Below, in pieces: positions 13,160 through 25,437 of a stretch of 64,000 bases of DNA. Location: assembly GCA_026261815.1 (NCBI GenBank), contig JAMPIT010000435.1, positions 372,001-436,000 of the forward strand. Reading direction: 5' to 3'. Under the pieces are notes generated by a model. That model was not told where the DNA came from, searched no databases, and saw only the letters and a list, made by a program, of their open reading frames with translations. This DNA is from Monarcha castaneiventris obscurior. Its lineage: Eukaryota; Chordata; Aves; Passeriformes; Monarchidae. Made by a program: the position numbers and the translations under genes. The number at the start of each line of letters is the position of its first letter. Position 1 is the first letter of the stretch.

Positions 13160-16100
13160 GTCAGTCATCATTATTCGCAGTTTTGTCCCCTCCAGTGAAG
13201 AGATTTCAAACACTGCAGGTGGGGTGAAGGGTCTCCATCAGTGAGACCCCTCCAAGGAATTCAGGATATCTGGATGCTCTGACAGACGCATATACAAGGG
13301 AATGAGACTCCTAAATTGGACAGATAACTAAAATGTCTGTGTCTGGGTGGTACTACTACCCTGATACAACCAATAAATACCCACATCTGCAGCACAGCAG
13401 ACGCAGCTCTAAGGTATCCAAGGTATAACTTGGAGCTCATATTTAAAATTCTCTGTATGTCACAGTCATCTCGTTCAGTTGTCCTGAATGGCAGCTCCTG
13501 TGTTTTTAGAAGATAATGAAGTAAGCAGGGGGTGCTTTTGGGCTGATTGATGTCAAAGAAAGTGAAAGCATCCCTCACCTGGCACTCATGGAAGCAGATG
13601 ATGTCTTCAGATGTTCCTTCCCTGTTTCCATGGCACTTCCACGCACAAAGAAGTGCACTCTTTTCCCCTTCTGCTGCAGGTCTTACCTATCAGCTATAAC
13701 TGAGTTTTCATAGTGCAGGGAATGTCTCATTTCCCATGTATGTCCACAGACAGAAGTGCAGAGGATGGAGTATATGGACCATGTGGAATGAATGTCTGTC
13801 CCCAGTGGAAGGAAATTCCATCTCTGTAGAGCAGCTGTGCTGCATTTTACCAGTTGGGGAGTGGAGTGGCAGGGACAAAAGTACGTAACTATATTTTTGC
13901 TGCCCCAGGATTCTTGGAGCTGCTGCTTATGTCACGTCATTCCTTGGTGTCATGATAAGTTGCTTGTGTACAACAAGATATTCCATATTGGGGGTCCATA
14001 CACTTCTTATCTGTAGATCCTATCCTGCTCTTCTCAATTCCTCGGCTTCCTCACGACATAGGGATTTCTCAGCAGTATGATAAGGTGACTTTGTGACCTT
14101 TTTATGACAGCTAATAAGGTTCACAGTGACGTTGAGACTCCACAGAACAAGTGGTCACTTTGCTCCTGATCTTTCTGCACTGAGCTCCAACATCCTGAGG
14201 CTTAAACTTCTCAGTGTTACACAGCTCCATGGGCCTTAAAAACACTCTGCTATTGTATAAATAGGCATTAAGGCTTCCACATGATGTTTTTATGTTGCTT
14301 AAATATATGCAGTTAAATATACATTTGGCCAGGATAAATAATCACACACTCCACAGTGGAAACACTTGGAGCTACGTTGTGCTGCTACAGCAGAACTATG
14401 AGAATGTGTGTAATTTGTTTTTATTAGTCAAAGTTTTTTTATATATTCTCACTTAAAGTAAAACATCTAATTTTATTAAAACTGCTGCAATTTGAGGCTA
14501 ATTAATTTGAGGTAAGTGGCATTGGAACGTGTCAAACCTGTGTGCAGGGTCAGCACAGGGAGCCTGAGTAACCACCGCTTTACTAGAGACTGTGTTTATG
14601 TGTGGCCAGGTATAGGTGGTCAATAAGTAGCCAGAGGATAAATGCTAAACACTGCAAGTCTGATTGGTGCCTGAGCAAAGTCCAGGGGCTGAGGTCAGCT
14701 CTTTTTAACTATATGTTATTTTTTTGTTGTTCCTTAACTTACAAAGGCTCAGCTCAGCTGCTACTGTGGAGTTACCATGTGCTCTCATCAGCCCCAAGTA
14801 ATATTTAATCTTTTTAATCTGATTTTCACTTTAAAGTTTATCTTTTCTGATTATGTTGTTAGTTTAAGTTAATTTTCATATATATCAACTAATTAATTCG
14901 TTTTGGTTTGGGGGAAATGAGCAAACCACCTTGAGTGTTCAAAAAGGTTTCATTCCCTTTTTCATGTTCATTGTCAAGGTTGATTTATTCTTGTTATGAA
15001 ACTTGCAGCTAGAAATACTCTTCGTAACATGAGTTAATGCCTTAAACATTTCTTTGAAACTATTCATGCTATATGATACCACCTGATATGCACATGCATA
15101 GTTTCATGTTTCATTGCATTTTTATGCAGAGACTTAATTTTTGTTTTCAGGGATTGCTGAAACAATGCTGCATTTGCAAAACTGGAAATGCAGAAGGGAT
15201 GAACAGAATATTATCAGGAAATGGCTAGAGATGTATTTATAGGCAATTGTATATCTCTGTGGAAGAAGATGAGAGGGAAAAGGAGAAGGAAGAATCACCA
15301 ACATGAGCCTACGGGAAAGAAATATGAGTATACTGTGCCAGGTCAAGTTCACAGAGGTTACATTCACCCAGGGAAGCCTTATATTCTACTTAACCTGTGT
15401 TTTGGGACTTTGTGTACCCTCTATCTACTCCTAGATAGAGAATTTATCCATTTGTGCTTTGAGAGCATTTCTGAAGCAAAGGGCTCATGAGATGGATCAG
15501 GTGGTGGAACGAAATATGTATTTACAGATTTCTAATGTCTTAAATGTGCATGCAAAGGAAAGACAAATTTTCTAAAATCGAAAGACTGTGATTTTGAACT
15601 GAAGTCAGGCTGTGAGTTTTGTGCTTTAATTTCTGTTGAAATTCTTTGTTGGCTTCTGACTATAACCACTGAGTCGTTTCTTTGTTAATAGAGGTTAAAA
15701 GCCAAAATGCCAATGGCAACAAGAAGTTGCTTGTTATTCCTTTTGGTCAAAGTATGCTGGTGGTTTGACCTGCAACACCAACACCCAGAGGGTAGAATCA
15801 GAGGTGTCTTCGATACTGTGACTTAGAGTTTTGGTCCCTTTCTGCAGTAACTTCTGACCAATTCTCGATTTTAATGACATTCTCATCTCTCACACCATGT
15901 TTTTATGGGCTGACTTTACATCAGCTGTAATGAGCTAAACATGTGACTGATAAAATAATCACTCTTTTCTGTGAGTCATACCATATGTTCCTCTCTCTCC
16001 AGCACCACAATTCTAGTCATTCTTTTCTGTGAGCTATTTTACCTTTCCTACATCATCCCCTCTATGCCACCAGTTTGCTTTCCCTTGCAGCCATCCATCT

Positions 16101-17790
16101 CTTTCTAAACAATGCCTTTTGCTGTCAGGGGTGGGCTTTCATCACATCTACCTTTATCCTCAGCAAATTACTGCAACCCAACTTTGCCCATGAAATGTGT
16201 TTGAATCTTAAAGTCGCTCCCCACTTTGGGTACATTCTTCTCTTGTTTATTGACATCGGGCTCTGATTTCACCTCCAGATTTTAACACCCTTAAAATGAG
16301 GGGCCTTGCAATATATGGTGATGTGGTTGAATTTATTATGGCAATGTGTATGTTATCAAATGATTTAGGAACAAGGGATTGTTTTAGAAATTAAAAAATG
16401 AGAGCCAAAGGTAACTTATGACTTGGCTAAGCAAGTCTGGGTGAGATCATGGGAGGAGAACGAAACTTTCTTTGGACATTTTCAGGAATAGTAGTGAACT
16501 GTAGCTATAACTTTAGAAGAATGGATTCAAGGCAGACAAGAAAAACAGGGGGATTAGAAGAAAAACCTCTGTGGCACTTACTATCTTACAAACTAATCTC
16601 TGAGAACTCTGCTCTTTGTGTCTTTAAAAATCTATTTGAACAAAAGCACAATCACACATTAGAGGGAAAGTGATGGGAATAACCAAGAAGGGGTTTTCCG
16701 GATGAACCTTTGTTTATTTCTTTATTAATCTTGAAGGCAAGGATTTTCTTCATAGTTTGTTAGGTGTGCCTGTTAAAATGCTAAATATGAGTGTGCATAT
16801 TAATCTAACTAGTAATCTGTTTCTTTTAATTTGGGGGGGCAGGGGGGACAGGATACACCTACTGACTTTGTCTTTTCATCCTGTCTTCCCTTGTGAGGTT
16901 CAGTTAATTGAAGTCTCTAAACAAATATATCCAGTGACCACTCCTGAATTCTAGAGGAATTCACTGAAACAGAGCTGTGTTTATCAGTCCTAGTTTAAGT
17001 CTCTGATAGCAAAGTGAGAGACCGTTTCACAGCTCAGCCTTAACTAGATGGCCACACTCTGCCAACGTTGAAATAGGATGGAGAAACAAGAGGCTGGTTT
17101 AGAATTATTTCATTACTGCACGTGGATAAAACAGAAAATAAGGGTTTGGTTTTTGTTCTTGTTTTTCCCTTTCTGAGTGGTGATGCATAGATTGAGGTCA
17201 TAATGTACAAGGTTTAGTTGAGGTCGCTGCTGTGCCTGACTGGAGCAAGGATCTCTGTTTTGGCTTCCTTTGCTAGGGTTGTTTCTGTAAGAATATTTTT
17301 CCCTGTCTCTCCTGCCAAATTATTTGCTGGAAATAATATCAACATAAGATACTGAAAGGTGTTGATTGGACTCTTGACTATTGTGGAGCTATCAGGACAG
17401 GAAGTGGGATGGAAAGAATTAAGGTTGAAGTCCTTGAACTCCCACATCTCCCCCAGGTGATTTAACTATGAAAGTTAACAAGGGGTCCAAGGGAGTTGTC
17501 TTAGTGTTGTAAAGTTACATTTTTTTCATAAACCAACAGAATATTTAATTTAAAATTTACAAATTTCTCTAAAGCTGAGATGTTTGCTGCAGCAGTAGCA
17601 GAACTGGCAGTTGAAGAGCTTTAGCCAAAAAAAGTTTGCCAAAGTAGAGGTGGGGGTACTGTGCCTTAAAGCCTCTTCTTAACAAAATAAATTTCTGGCA
17701 GGATTCCAGGCACTTCTGGACATTTCTGGTCACTTCTCAGCTGCTTTTGTGCCACCACTGTGGTGTAAACAGGTCTCTGATAAAGACAGA

Positions 17791-18151
17791 CTGAGAGAGT
17801 TGAGGTTTTTCAGCCTGGAGAAGAGAAGGCTCCAGGGAGAACTGAGAGTCCCTTCCACATTTTCAAAGAGAGGGGCTTTGAGCAAAGGCCTGGAGTGACA
17901 GGATGAGGGGGAGTGGATTCACACTTGACAGGGTGGGTTTAGAAGGGCTCTTTGGTAGAAATGCTTTGCTGTGAGGGTGGTGAGGCCCTGGCATAGGCTG
18001 TGAATGCTCCATCTCTGGAAGTGTTCACGGCCAGGCAGAATGGGGCCTTGAGCAGCTTGGTCTAGTGGAAGGTGTCCCTGCCCATGGCAGCAGGGTTGGA
18101 ACGAGATGATCTTTAAGGTCCCTTCCAGCCCAAAGTGTTGTATGATTCTGT
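17791..18151 (+). mobile_element. CR1 LINE fragment, 3' end, sense to NAV2
   Basis: The sequence follows the 3' portion of avian CR1: TTCAGCCTGGAGAAGAGAAG at the left, then the 'GTGAGGGTGGTGAGGC' segment, then 'TAGTGGAAGGTGTCCCTGCC', then 'GATGATCTTTAAGGTCCCTTCC', ending in the ATGATTCTG-type terminal repeat. It is 5'-truncated like most CR1 copies and carries many substitutions and small gaps, so it is an old insertion. Boundaries are approximate. No reverse-transcriptase coding sequence remains. Confidence 0.93.
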
Positions 18152-19030
18152 GCTGGTTCCCTGAGTCACACCCATCATTGTACAGCAGTGATCCACCACC
18201 TCCAGCAGGCCCCAGCGTTCAGCTCCAGACTTTCCATCTAAATCTGTTTTCCCTTTCCATTTCTTTCTTCCAATTATTCTTCACGTACATTTTCGCCTTC
18301 CCTTCATGATTTACCCTCTCTGTTCTCCAGGGCCCTCCAGAACCAAATAAACATTTTGTATTGTAGGACAAGGTTTCTCAGGGAAGATCAATACAACTCA
18401 ATAGTAAAATCATCTTTTATTTTCTAAGGATTCCCAGGAAGCGTTTTGCTGTTGTTAGCTGAGACCAAAATCCATCCTTAGGCTGGCATGCAGCTTAGAA
18501 AATTTGAGGCCAAATTTCAGCTCAGTTTTGGCAAAGTGATAAATAATTGAACTCATTCCCCCTGCTAATTAGTTCGTTACTGTAACACAGCCATCTCTGA
18601 GGCAGTGGGTGTAGCCTCTGAGAGAACAAACATGCGCCGTAAAGCCCAGCAGGGCTGGGGAAGGGATTACTGGGCAAGGAGCAGTTTTGGAAGCTTTTGC
18701 TCTCACAGAAATGCTAGGAAAGGTCAAGGAGTCCTGCAGAGACCCTGGGACCTCGGGGCTTCTGCAGGGTAGGGGAGTGGGTCAGGGAAGCAGTGCCGGC
18801 ATCAGTGCTTTAGAGCTCTCTGCAGGCACGGCTCGTGAGCTGATAGAGGAAGCAAGCCGTGCTCACCTGCTGAAAAACAGTAAAATTGTGGGTTTCTGTT
18901 ACATTCCACGGCTGGAACTATTTAAAGGTTAAATTCTTCTGAAGTAGGATGGGAGGGATAGGCATGATATTGGAAAGGTTTATGACTTTGCACAGTTGAG
19001 CTTTTGTTTTCTCAAACTTTATTCCTTACC

Positions 19031-19052
19031 AAAAAAAAAAAAAAAAAAAAAA
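19031..19052. repeat. A22 homopolymer
   Basis: This is an uninterrupted run of 22 A on the plus strand. It directly precedes the mixed-composition block at 19060-19640. I see no retroposed sequence clearly linked to it. Confidence 0.95.
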
Positions 19053-21532
19053 GGACGGAGAAAGAAGCCTAGGCGCTGCTTTAAACTTGTTATCAGTTAG
19101 GAATTAGAGAGATAATGTAGACGAAGTCGCTCGCATGAAGGGATGGTTTGGGCAGCCTTCGGTTCAGGCCCTGGGGCGGGAGGGGAGTGGGGCCCAGGGG
19201 AGAGGCTCCGCAGAGCTTTCAGCTGCATCAGATGCTCGAGGGCAATTAAACACACAAGACTTCCCCCCTTAAACAAAGGCACAGAAGGGAGTCTCCCTGT
19301 TTTCTGTGCTGGTAATCAGCAAGAGGGGAGAAGAATGTGTAAACGAAGAAAGAAAAGATGGTGCTGTTTCAAGGGAGGATGTCAGACCCCAGCAGGATGC
19401 CTGCTCGAGTTGCATCTCAATAAATAATAAGCGCTTGTTATGCTAATAGTCACTATTTCCAATGACATAATTTGCATACAGATCATATACATGTTAATTA
19501 TGCTGTGCACATAGCCACTAATGCACATCTTAGGACTTGTCTTCAACATTTTCATGTGTAAAATGATGCAGCATGGACATGAATACTGCAAAGTTTTCAC
19601 GTGCAAATAAATAGCTGATAGACTAAAGAGCCAGATAGCCCTGAGATAACCAGGAATAGCAGGGGCAATTGTGGAAGAAGCCCAGGATTAGTGTCACTTC
19701 TGGCCCTGACAACATCTGTCCTTGCACCTGATTGTAAAGAAAATAAAATGAAACAAAAGCTTGCATGATAATGCCATGAGGCATGATAATAATTAACCCC
19801 TCGTTGGAAAATTACTAGGTGCATACTTGTGAACATTGCTGTACCTTTTACTAGAGCACAGAATTTAATAGTTTTATTCTGATTTGAGGGGGGACAAACA
19901 GGTGGGACCTGGCTCTTTGGAGAGGTGGGGTAATGTGGGCAGAATTACTCCGTGAAAAAAGGCTTATATGGTTATATGGCATTCCAAACTAAATATTTAA
20001 CATAGTTCATAAGGTATATGATAGAAATATTTACCTGTTAGGAATCTGTAAGAATATGATGTAAAAGTTCATTACCGGGTTAATTTTTCAGGTATCAGAT
20101 AACGATGTCAGGCATCAGATAATCTGGGCCCTACAAGGCACAGGCATTTAGAATAGTTCAGTTTCAGAAGAAAGCAACTGTTACATGCAGTAGCTCACCA
20201 CGTCAGTATCGTTGTTATTGCCATCAGTGTTCCTGTGTCCCACCGCAGGGTCTAAGCGTGTGCATCTTCTGGTCAAGTGGAAGCAGAAGGTTGCATTGTT
20301 CTGCTTGCAAGAAGAGTGTTTTCTCTATATGTAAGTAATCTTTGAGCAATGGAGCTGTGAAGTAGCTAAAAAGTTGACTTTTTGCTAAAAGCAAGTCTGC
20401 CAGTTGAGTATTTCTCCTGCCGAGCGTCTGTGAAACTGATGGTAGCTCTCTAAAACGCAGCTGCCACACGCTAATCTGAAGGACCATTCTCAGGTGATTT
20501 TCAGCTATGATTTTATTAGGGCTTAGCTGAGGTCAGAAGTTCACCTGGGCAGGTTGTGATTGCCACAGGTGTTTATGAGATAAGGCGTTTCATGGAGGAC
20601 ACACCTCTAATGAGCTGCAATTTTTAAAATATTAGTTTAAATTTAGTGCCTTAGCTGCCATGCTTGGGCTTTTTTTACTGCTTAATTAAGAATTTCTGTT
20701 CTATTTCTAGAACAGTGAGTCTGTAAGAGTTGCCAGCATTTTAAGCAATACCTGAGAGCTAAGAGAAACTTTTGTTTAAAAGTGTGCACCAGTTAGAGCT
20801 GCTGTCTTGTAGGTGAGTGGTTTGATTCAGTTACGTTTTGTGTTAGGAAGATTGTAAATCTAAAAAAACCTTAGTTTTCGTAACTAGGCATAGCTAACAG
20901 TGTCAGGGAGGGGAAATGTCCGGAATTCTGTATTGCATTAGGAGTCTACTGTGAATTTAGAAGTGGTACGTTAGTCTACTTGATAAAGAATCAAAATAAG
21001 AAAAAAGCAATTCACATGGAATAGCACATCCAAAAGAGTGGAAATACTTTGCAAGGTAACCTGAGAAGCCGTCATGTCTTTTGGCTCGGATACAATCTTT
21101 GGAACATCCTTGTGTTGTATGGGTGGAGTACATCCCTTTGTTTTATTAGAAAGAACAGAAATGGACTCTCAAAAATAAAGGAAAATAATTTTTTGTTCAA
21201 GTTGAGAGTTTGTGTCTTTGTTCTTTGCTGATGGTGCAGTTCAAATGTTTATATGGTTTGAATGTTTATAGGCTCAGTGGTATGGAGGATTTGCAAACAC
21301 TATAATGATGCTAGCTTGATGTAGTAGTTGTATTTTCATTAGAATAAATTAGTTTACTTTTCTAGTGGGATGTGTGAGCTTTACAACAGCCACAGCAATA
21401 ATAAACAACTGTAAATTCAGAGATAGCTCTAATTAGGGGAAGGCTGAAGCAATTAACATGGGTAAAACTCTATTGATCATAACTGAACAAGATACATATA
21501 GATGACAGTAGTGATTTTACAATGGGTGCCCT

Positions 21533-21987
21533 TGATGCCTTAGGTTTTAACTTTCGTATTTTTCAAATTCTGTGCTGCTTAGAGTGTAACTCTAAGCTCC
21601 TTGTAGCCTGTAATTTCTGCTCTCTCGTGCAAGATAGACATAACAAAGCCTCTCCAGGCTTTGCCTTCAAGGACAGCCAGGCTCTTCTAGGCCCAAAATG
21701 TGTAAACCAAAGACTCTATGGGGGGAGCAAGCTGAGGGGAGTTACATCATTGAACTGGGGCTTTAATTGGAGAATTAACCGTGGTATGCAAATGAACCAA
21801 ACCTATAAAGGTGTGAAGAACTCGTGACCTGTCATCCATCTTGGGGTCCATTTTTTATGGAAGCAGCCTTCGGCTCCCCCAGGGTGTACCTTGAAGGCCC
21901 TTCAAATAAATACCTATCTTTATTCCCTTACTCTTGTCTAGTCACTCTTGTCTAGTCTCTGTTTCTAGGTGGCTGGAGAAGGCATCA
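21533..21987 (+). mobile_element. Solo LTR of an avian endogenous retrovirus
   Basis: The 455-bp element begins TGATGCCT and ends AGGCATCA, a perfect 8-bp terminal inverted repeat with canonical TG...CA ends. It is flanked by a 4-bp direct duplication, CCCT, at 21529-21532 and 21988-21991. Internal landmarks run in plus orientation: an octamer ATGCAAAT (21786-21793), a TATA box TATAAA (21804-21809), a polyadenylation signal AATAAA (21905-21910), and a perfect 14-bp tandem duplication (21930-21943, 21944-21957). No internal retroviral sequence or second LTR is adjacent, so it is a solo LTR left by recombination. The 4-bp duplication fits a class I (ERV1-like) element better than ERVK, but the family is not identified. 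The 101-codon frame over its left half is not a gene. Confidence 0.9.
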
Positions 21988-23295
21988 CCCTGACATGGTT
22001 AATGACTGCTATTGATTTAACAGTAATGATTTTAGTATTTTATTGGGGGTGTGTGGGAGGGGAGGTTAAATCAAGTTTTATAGGACTTTTCAAAACCATA
22101 CTACAACCACTTGGAGAGCTGCTTGTTCAGCCAGAAGTATCTAAGTGTAGTTAAGTAGACATCACACTTGGCATATCCTTCTTGGGCCTGAATGCATCCT
22201 CTGACACAGTGCCCTGTACCTGGTGTCCAAAACAGAACTGTAATTCAAATTTTCTGTTTTTCTGAGCTGTTCTTTACCTCACTGCTGCTCCTAGATTTGT
22301 ATAGCTTCTTTCATATCTGTTTCTGTTCTCTGCTATGTTGCTTGTTGACAGAGATGTGATGTTAGAAAGCTTAGAAAACAAACTGTGAATGATATATGGA
22401 CATCTGTCATAGATTCACCCCAAAGCATTTTTTCAGAGTCCTGAGAAGAAAGAATTTATGCCAGCTGCACTAAGTTTATAATTCTGTTTGGTAGGGATCA
22501 AGCTGAAAATCTTAATGGTTGCAGGAGACAATAAAGTCTTACAGCATTGTAGCAGTTCCTGTTATTCCAGCAGTCTAGATTGGAGGAACTACAGTTTTTT
22601 CTGTAGTCAATGGCATTTGTGTTAAAATCTTGCTTGGCAGGGTTATGTTCTTTGGAAAGAGGACTGATTTTTATAGTTTGGAGAAAGAGGTAAAGAAAAC
22701 TGCTTTTAAAACAGTGGGAATGATACATCATGCTTGTGTTTCATCACATTAACTACACTTTAGGATCAGATTGTTTTCCATTTTATATTGACTGTTCTTA
22801 CTAATGGGCCATTTGTCCTGTATATTTTTAGTTGGGTTTATTTGCTGTATCTGGAAAAATTAGCATAGAAATCATAGATACAAAGGCAAATACATGTGCA
22901 TATAGTTCATATGTTGATAATAGTTCTCACTGAAGGAGTTGGAGATTTGGTAATATGTTTAAATATAGAAGCATTTTGGATCATCCAAGTATAACCCCTG
23001 GATTCAGCATTCATTTGGAATTCCTCTCAGATAAGAATGTGCAAGCTAAATTGCTGTTCAGCATCCCACATTTTTATTGGATTTTCTCCAGTTCCCTGCC
23101 TTTTTTTGCCTTTCTAGAAAGTAGCCATTTGTTTTTTTTCACTCTGATGTGCTTATTCATTTGAAGTGGGCACAGTGAAAAGTATGCCTCACAACTGTGT
23201 CAACATGAGTGCTCTGTGGAGGCTACTGGCATTTTTAAAACAATCTTTGAAGTACAGGTCACAATGTTATAAAGCCATTTTTAATCATACATCAC

Positions 23296-23311
23296 ACACA
23301 CACGTGTGTGT
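23296..23311. repeat. Alternating purine-pyrimidine palindrome (AC)4(GT)4
   Basis: A perfect 16-bp inverted repeat is made of ACACACAC followed by GTGTGTGT, in a slightly longer CA-rich stretch. Such sequences can form Z-DNA or a small cruciform. No function is implied. Confidence 0.85.
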
Positions 23312-24287
23312 CTTTTTTTCTCCATCAGACATGCATCTCACCTTATTGTAGGAAGCTGGGGCATTCCTTAATGGTTGCTCAGTGAAAAGCAGTTCCTTGG
23401 AGGTGGATGCTAAGTCTGTCTCATACTATGCAATAATCATTAATATTATCCCGTATTTGAGTTTTCTGGTCAAATTCACAGTCTCCTGGAGGTCAGAATC
23501 CCTTTCCCTAAACCTCTTCTTGCCCAGTTCCTAGCTGTTGCAGCAGCACACACTGATGGTTCCTTTTTACTTTCTTTTGTGTGATACCATCTGAGTGGTT
23601 TAAACAAAACCCCAAAGTATTCTACACTTCATGTATTCACTTATAAAAATAAATAAATCCACACATCACCACCATAATACAATTGTCTGCTCTCAAGAAA
23701 GCCTAAGGCAATGGAGGACTCTTCCCACTGAGATTTAAGAATGTGAGGAGTGTTTCAGGGCAGATATCCCTCATCAGTCTGCAAACTCAGTGCCTCTTTC
23801 ATTCGGCAGAACAAGGGGAATTCAAAAATGGATCTTCATTTTTCCAGTCCTACTTTTCTGTCTTCCAAACTCCCTTTGGAACCTGACTGAGAACCCACGG
23901 GGTTGTAGCAGTTAGGGTTTATTTTCTACTACACCTCCTCCTGAGAGTTTATGTTGCTGCCAGTGTTCCTCTGGTTTTAGCTTGAAATAGCTTCTCAGGA
24001 TGGACAATTACCTATGAGTTCCACAAGTTGGGGCTTCTTTGTTGTTTTGTTGTTTTGTTAAAACATTTGTTTAGGTTGATACATAGAATTTTAGCCCTAC
24101 AGTGTCATGTGTAAGAGTTGCAATGGTGCAGCAGTACTGCTGTAGTCCTGCTTTTATTTTCTCATGCAGATAATCAGTGAAAGTACTCTCAAAAGGTGTA
24201 TTTTTGTTCCATGTACTCAAATTCAAAGGGTAGAAGTGTGTTCAAAAGTGTGTTTGAGTCTGTTCGGAATATGTTTTGGTGTTACAA

Positions 24288-24305
24288 TTTTTTTTTTTTT
24301 TTTTT
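24288..24305. repeat. T18 homopolymer
   Basis: An uninterrupted oligo-T run in the large intron, with no associated element recognised. Confidence 0.9.
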
Positions 24306-24843
24306 CATTTAAATAATCTTAATGTCCTTTGGGAGGAAAGAAATGAAAAAGAAATATTTAAAAATTACTGTTGAGATTATTTTAAGACAATGGTTTTACC
24401 CAGTGGTAATGGAGTCTCTTCCAGGGCAAGATGTGGTAGATGCCTCATGCCACCCGCTTCCAAAGACTGTGAAGTGGGCTGTCTTTACAGCCTGTGCTGC
24501 TTGTGTTACTTTTATAATCATTCCAGTTATCAAATGCAGACGTGTTACAAGGTCCTAACTGATAGATCTCAGGTACTGAGAAACAAAAATGAAAAGGAAA
24601 TTAATGTATTGCAGTAAACCCACAGTTTTCAGGTGTTTTGGTGTTCTCTGAGGGAGTATTTGAAATGCAGCGAGATCTGAGCTGCCTTAACCTAGAACGC
24701 AAACCTGTAATTGTGGGTTTAGGCCTTTGCAAATAAAATGGAACGAGGCATTTCTTTGGTAAGTTCTTTTTTTTCTGCAAGCAGATTTAGTTCAGTTCTG
24801 ACCAGGATCACAGTTGTGCCTGAGGTTAATGGGAATAGCACAC

Positions 24844-24876
24844 GGGGGTGGGGGGAAGGAGCAAGGGATTGGGGGT
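24844..24876 (+). promoter_or_regulatory. Possible G-quadruplex motif with longer loops
   Basis: G-runs GGGGG, GGGGGG, GGG and GGGGG occur within about 33 bp. Loops are one base and then several bases, so this is weaker than the 11154 motif. Confidence 0.5.
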
Positions 24877-25352
24877 GCAGTGATTTTATGACACTGAGTA
24901 TTAGGACACTTTGCAGCCTTTTCTAAGCAGCTGTTCTTTAGGTAAATTAATACCTGGAGTCTCTTTACTTCTCCCCAACTTTAACTACCATAAAAGAACT
25001 TAATGTAAAGCTGTTCACAGCTTATCTCACCCCATTGCTATGTGAAACTTCTAACACAAACGCTTTTGTACACTGCAGCCATAACACACTAATCTTCTGA
25101 ACTTCCTGACCCATAAAACTGTGATTATTGCTACATGTAAAATTCATCTGGAAATATCCCTCTGTATTTAGCGTTACGGGTATTACGTTGCAAAATCCCT
25201 CTGCAGTGGAAGGACTGCCAGGGAAGGGAAGGGCAATGGGGCTGTAGATGGGTGTGAGTGTAGTGCTGTGCCTTAATCTTGTGAATTTGGCTTTATTTGG
25301 AACTGGGGATTCAACAGATGCAGTGTCCTGGGGTTTTTTTATGGTTTGGGGC

Positions 25353-25382
25353 TTTTTTTTTTTGTTTTTTTTTTTTTTTTTT

Positions 25383-25418
<36 letters not shown>

Positions 25419-25437
25419 TTTTTGTTTTTGTTTTTTT
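25353..25437. repeat. Interrupted oligo-T tract, 85 bp
   Basis: The tract is T-rich with five single G interruptions and an uninterrupted stretch of 34 T (25384-25417). On the opposite strand it reads as a long A-tract. The overlapping poly-phenylalanine and poly-lysine open frames are artefacts of the repeat. Confidence 0.93.

Noticed and set aside
12839..13244. Long repetitive open frames on both strands
   Set aside because: Entirely produced by the pentanucleotide repeat; a period-5 repeat without stops is open in every frame.
16834..16853. G-rich run considered as a quadruplex
   Set aside because: Only two long G-runs followed by a GG; does not meet the four-run pattern.
19143..19427. 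94-codon basic/cysteine-containing open frame
   Set aside because: No domain or signal, and it overlaps a candidate regulatory block. Kept only as a possible enhancer region.
21522..21827. 101-codon frame considered as a retroviral or host gene
   Set aside because: It lies within the U3-like part of a solo LTR and resembles no known protein.
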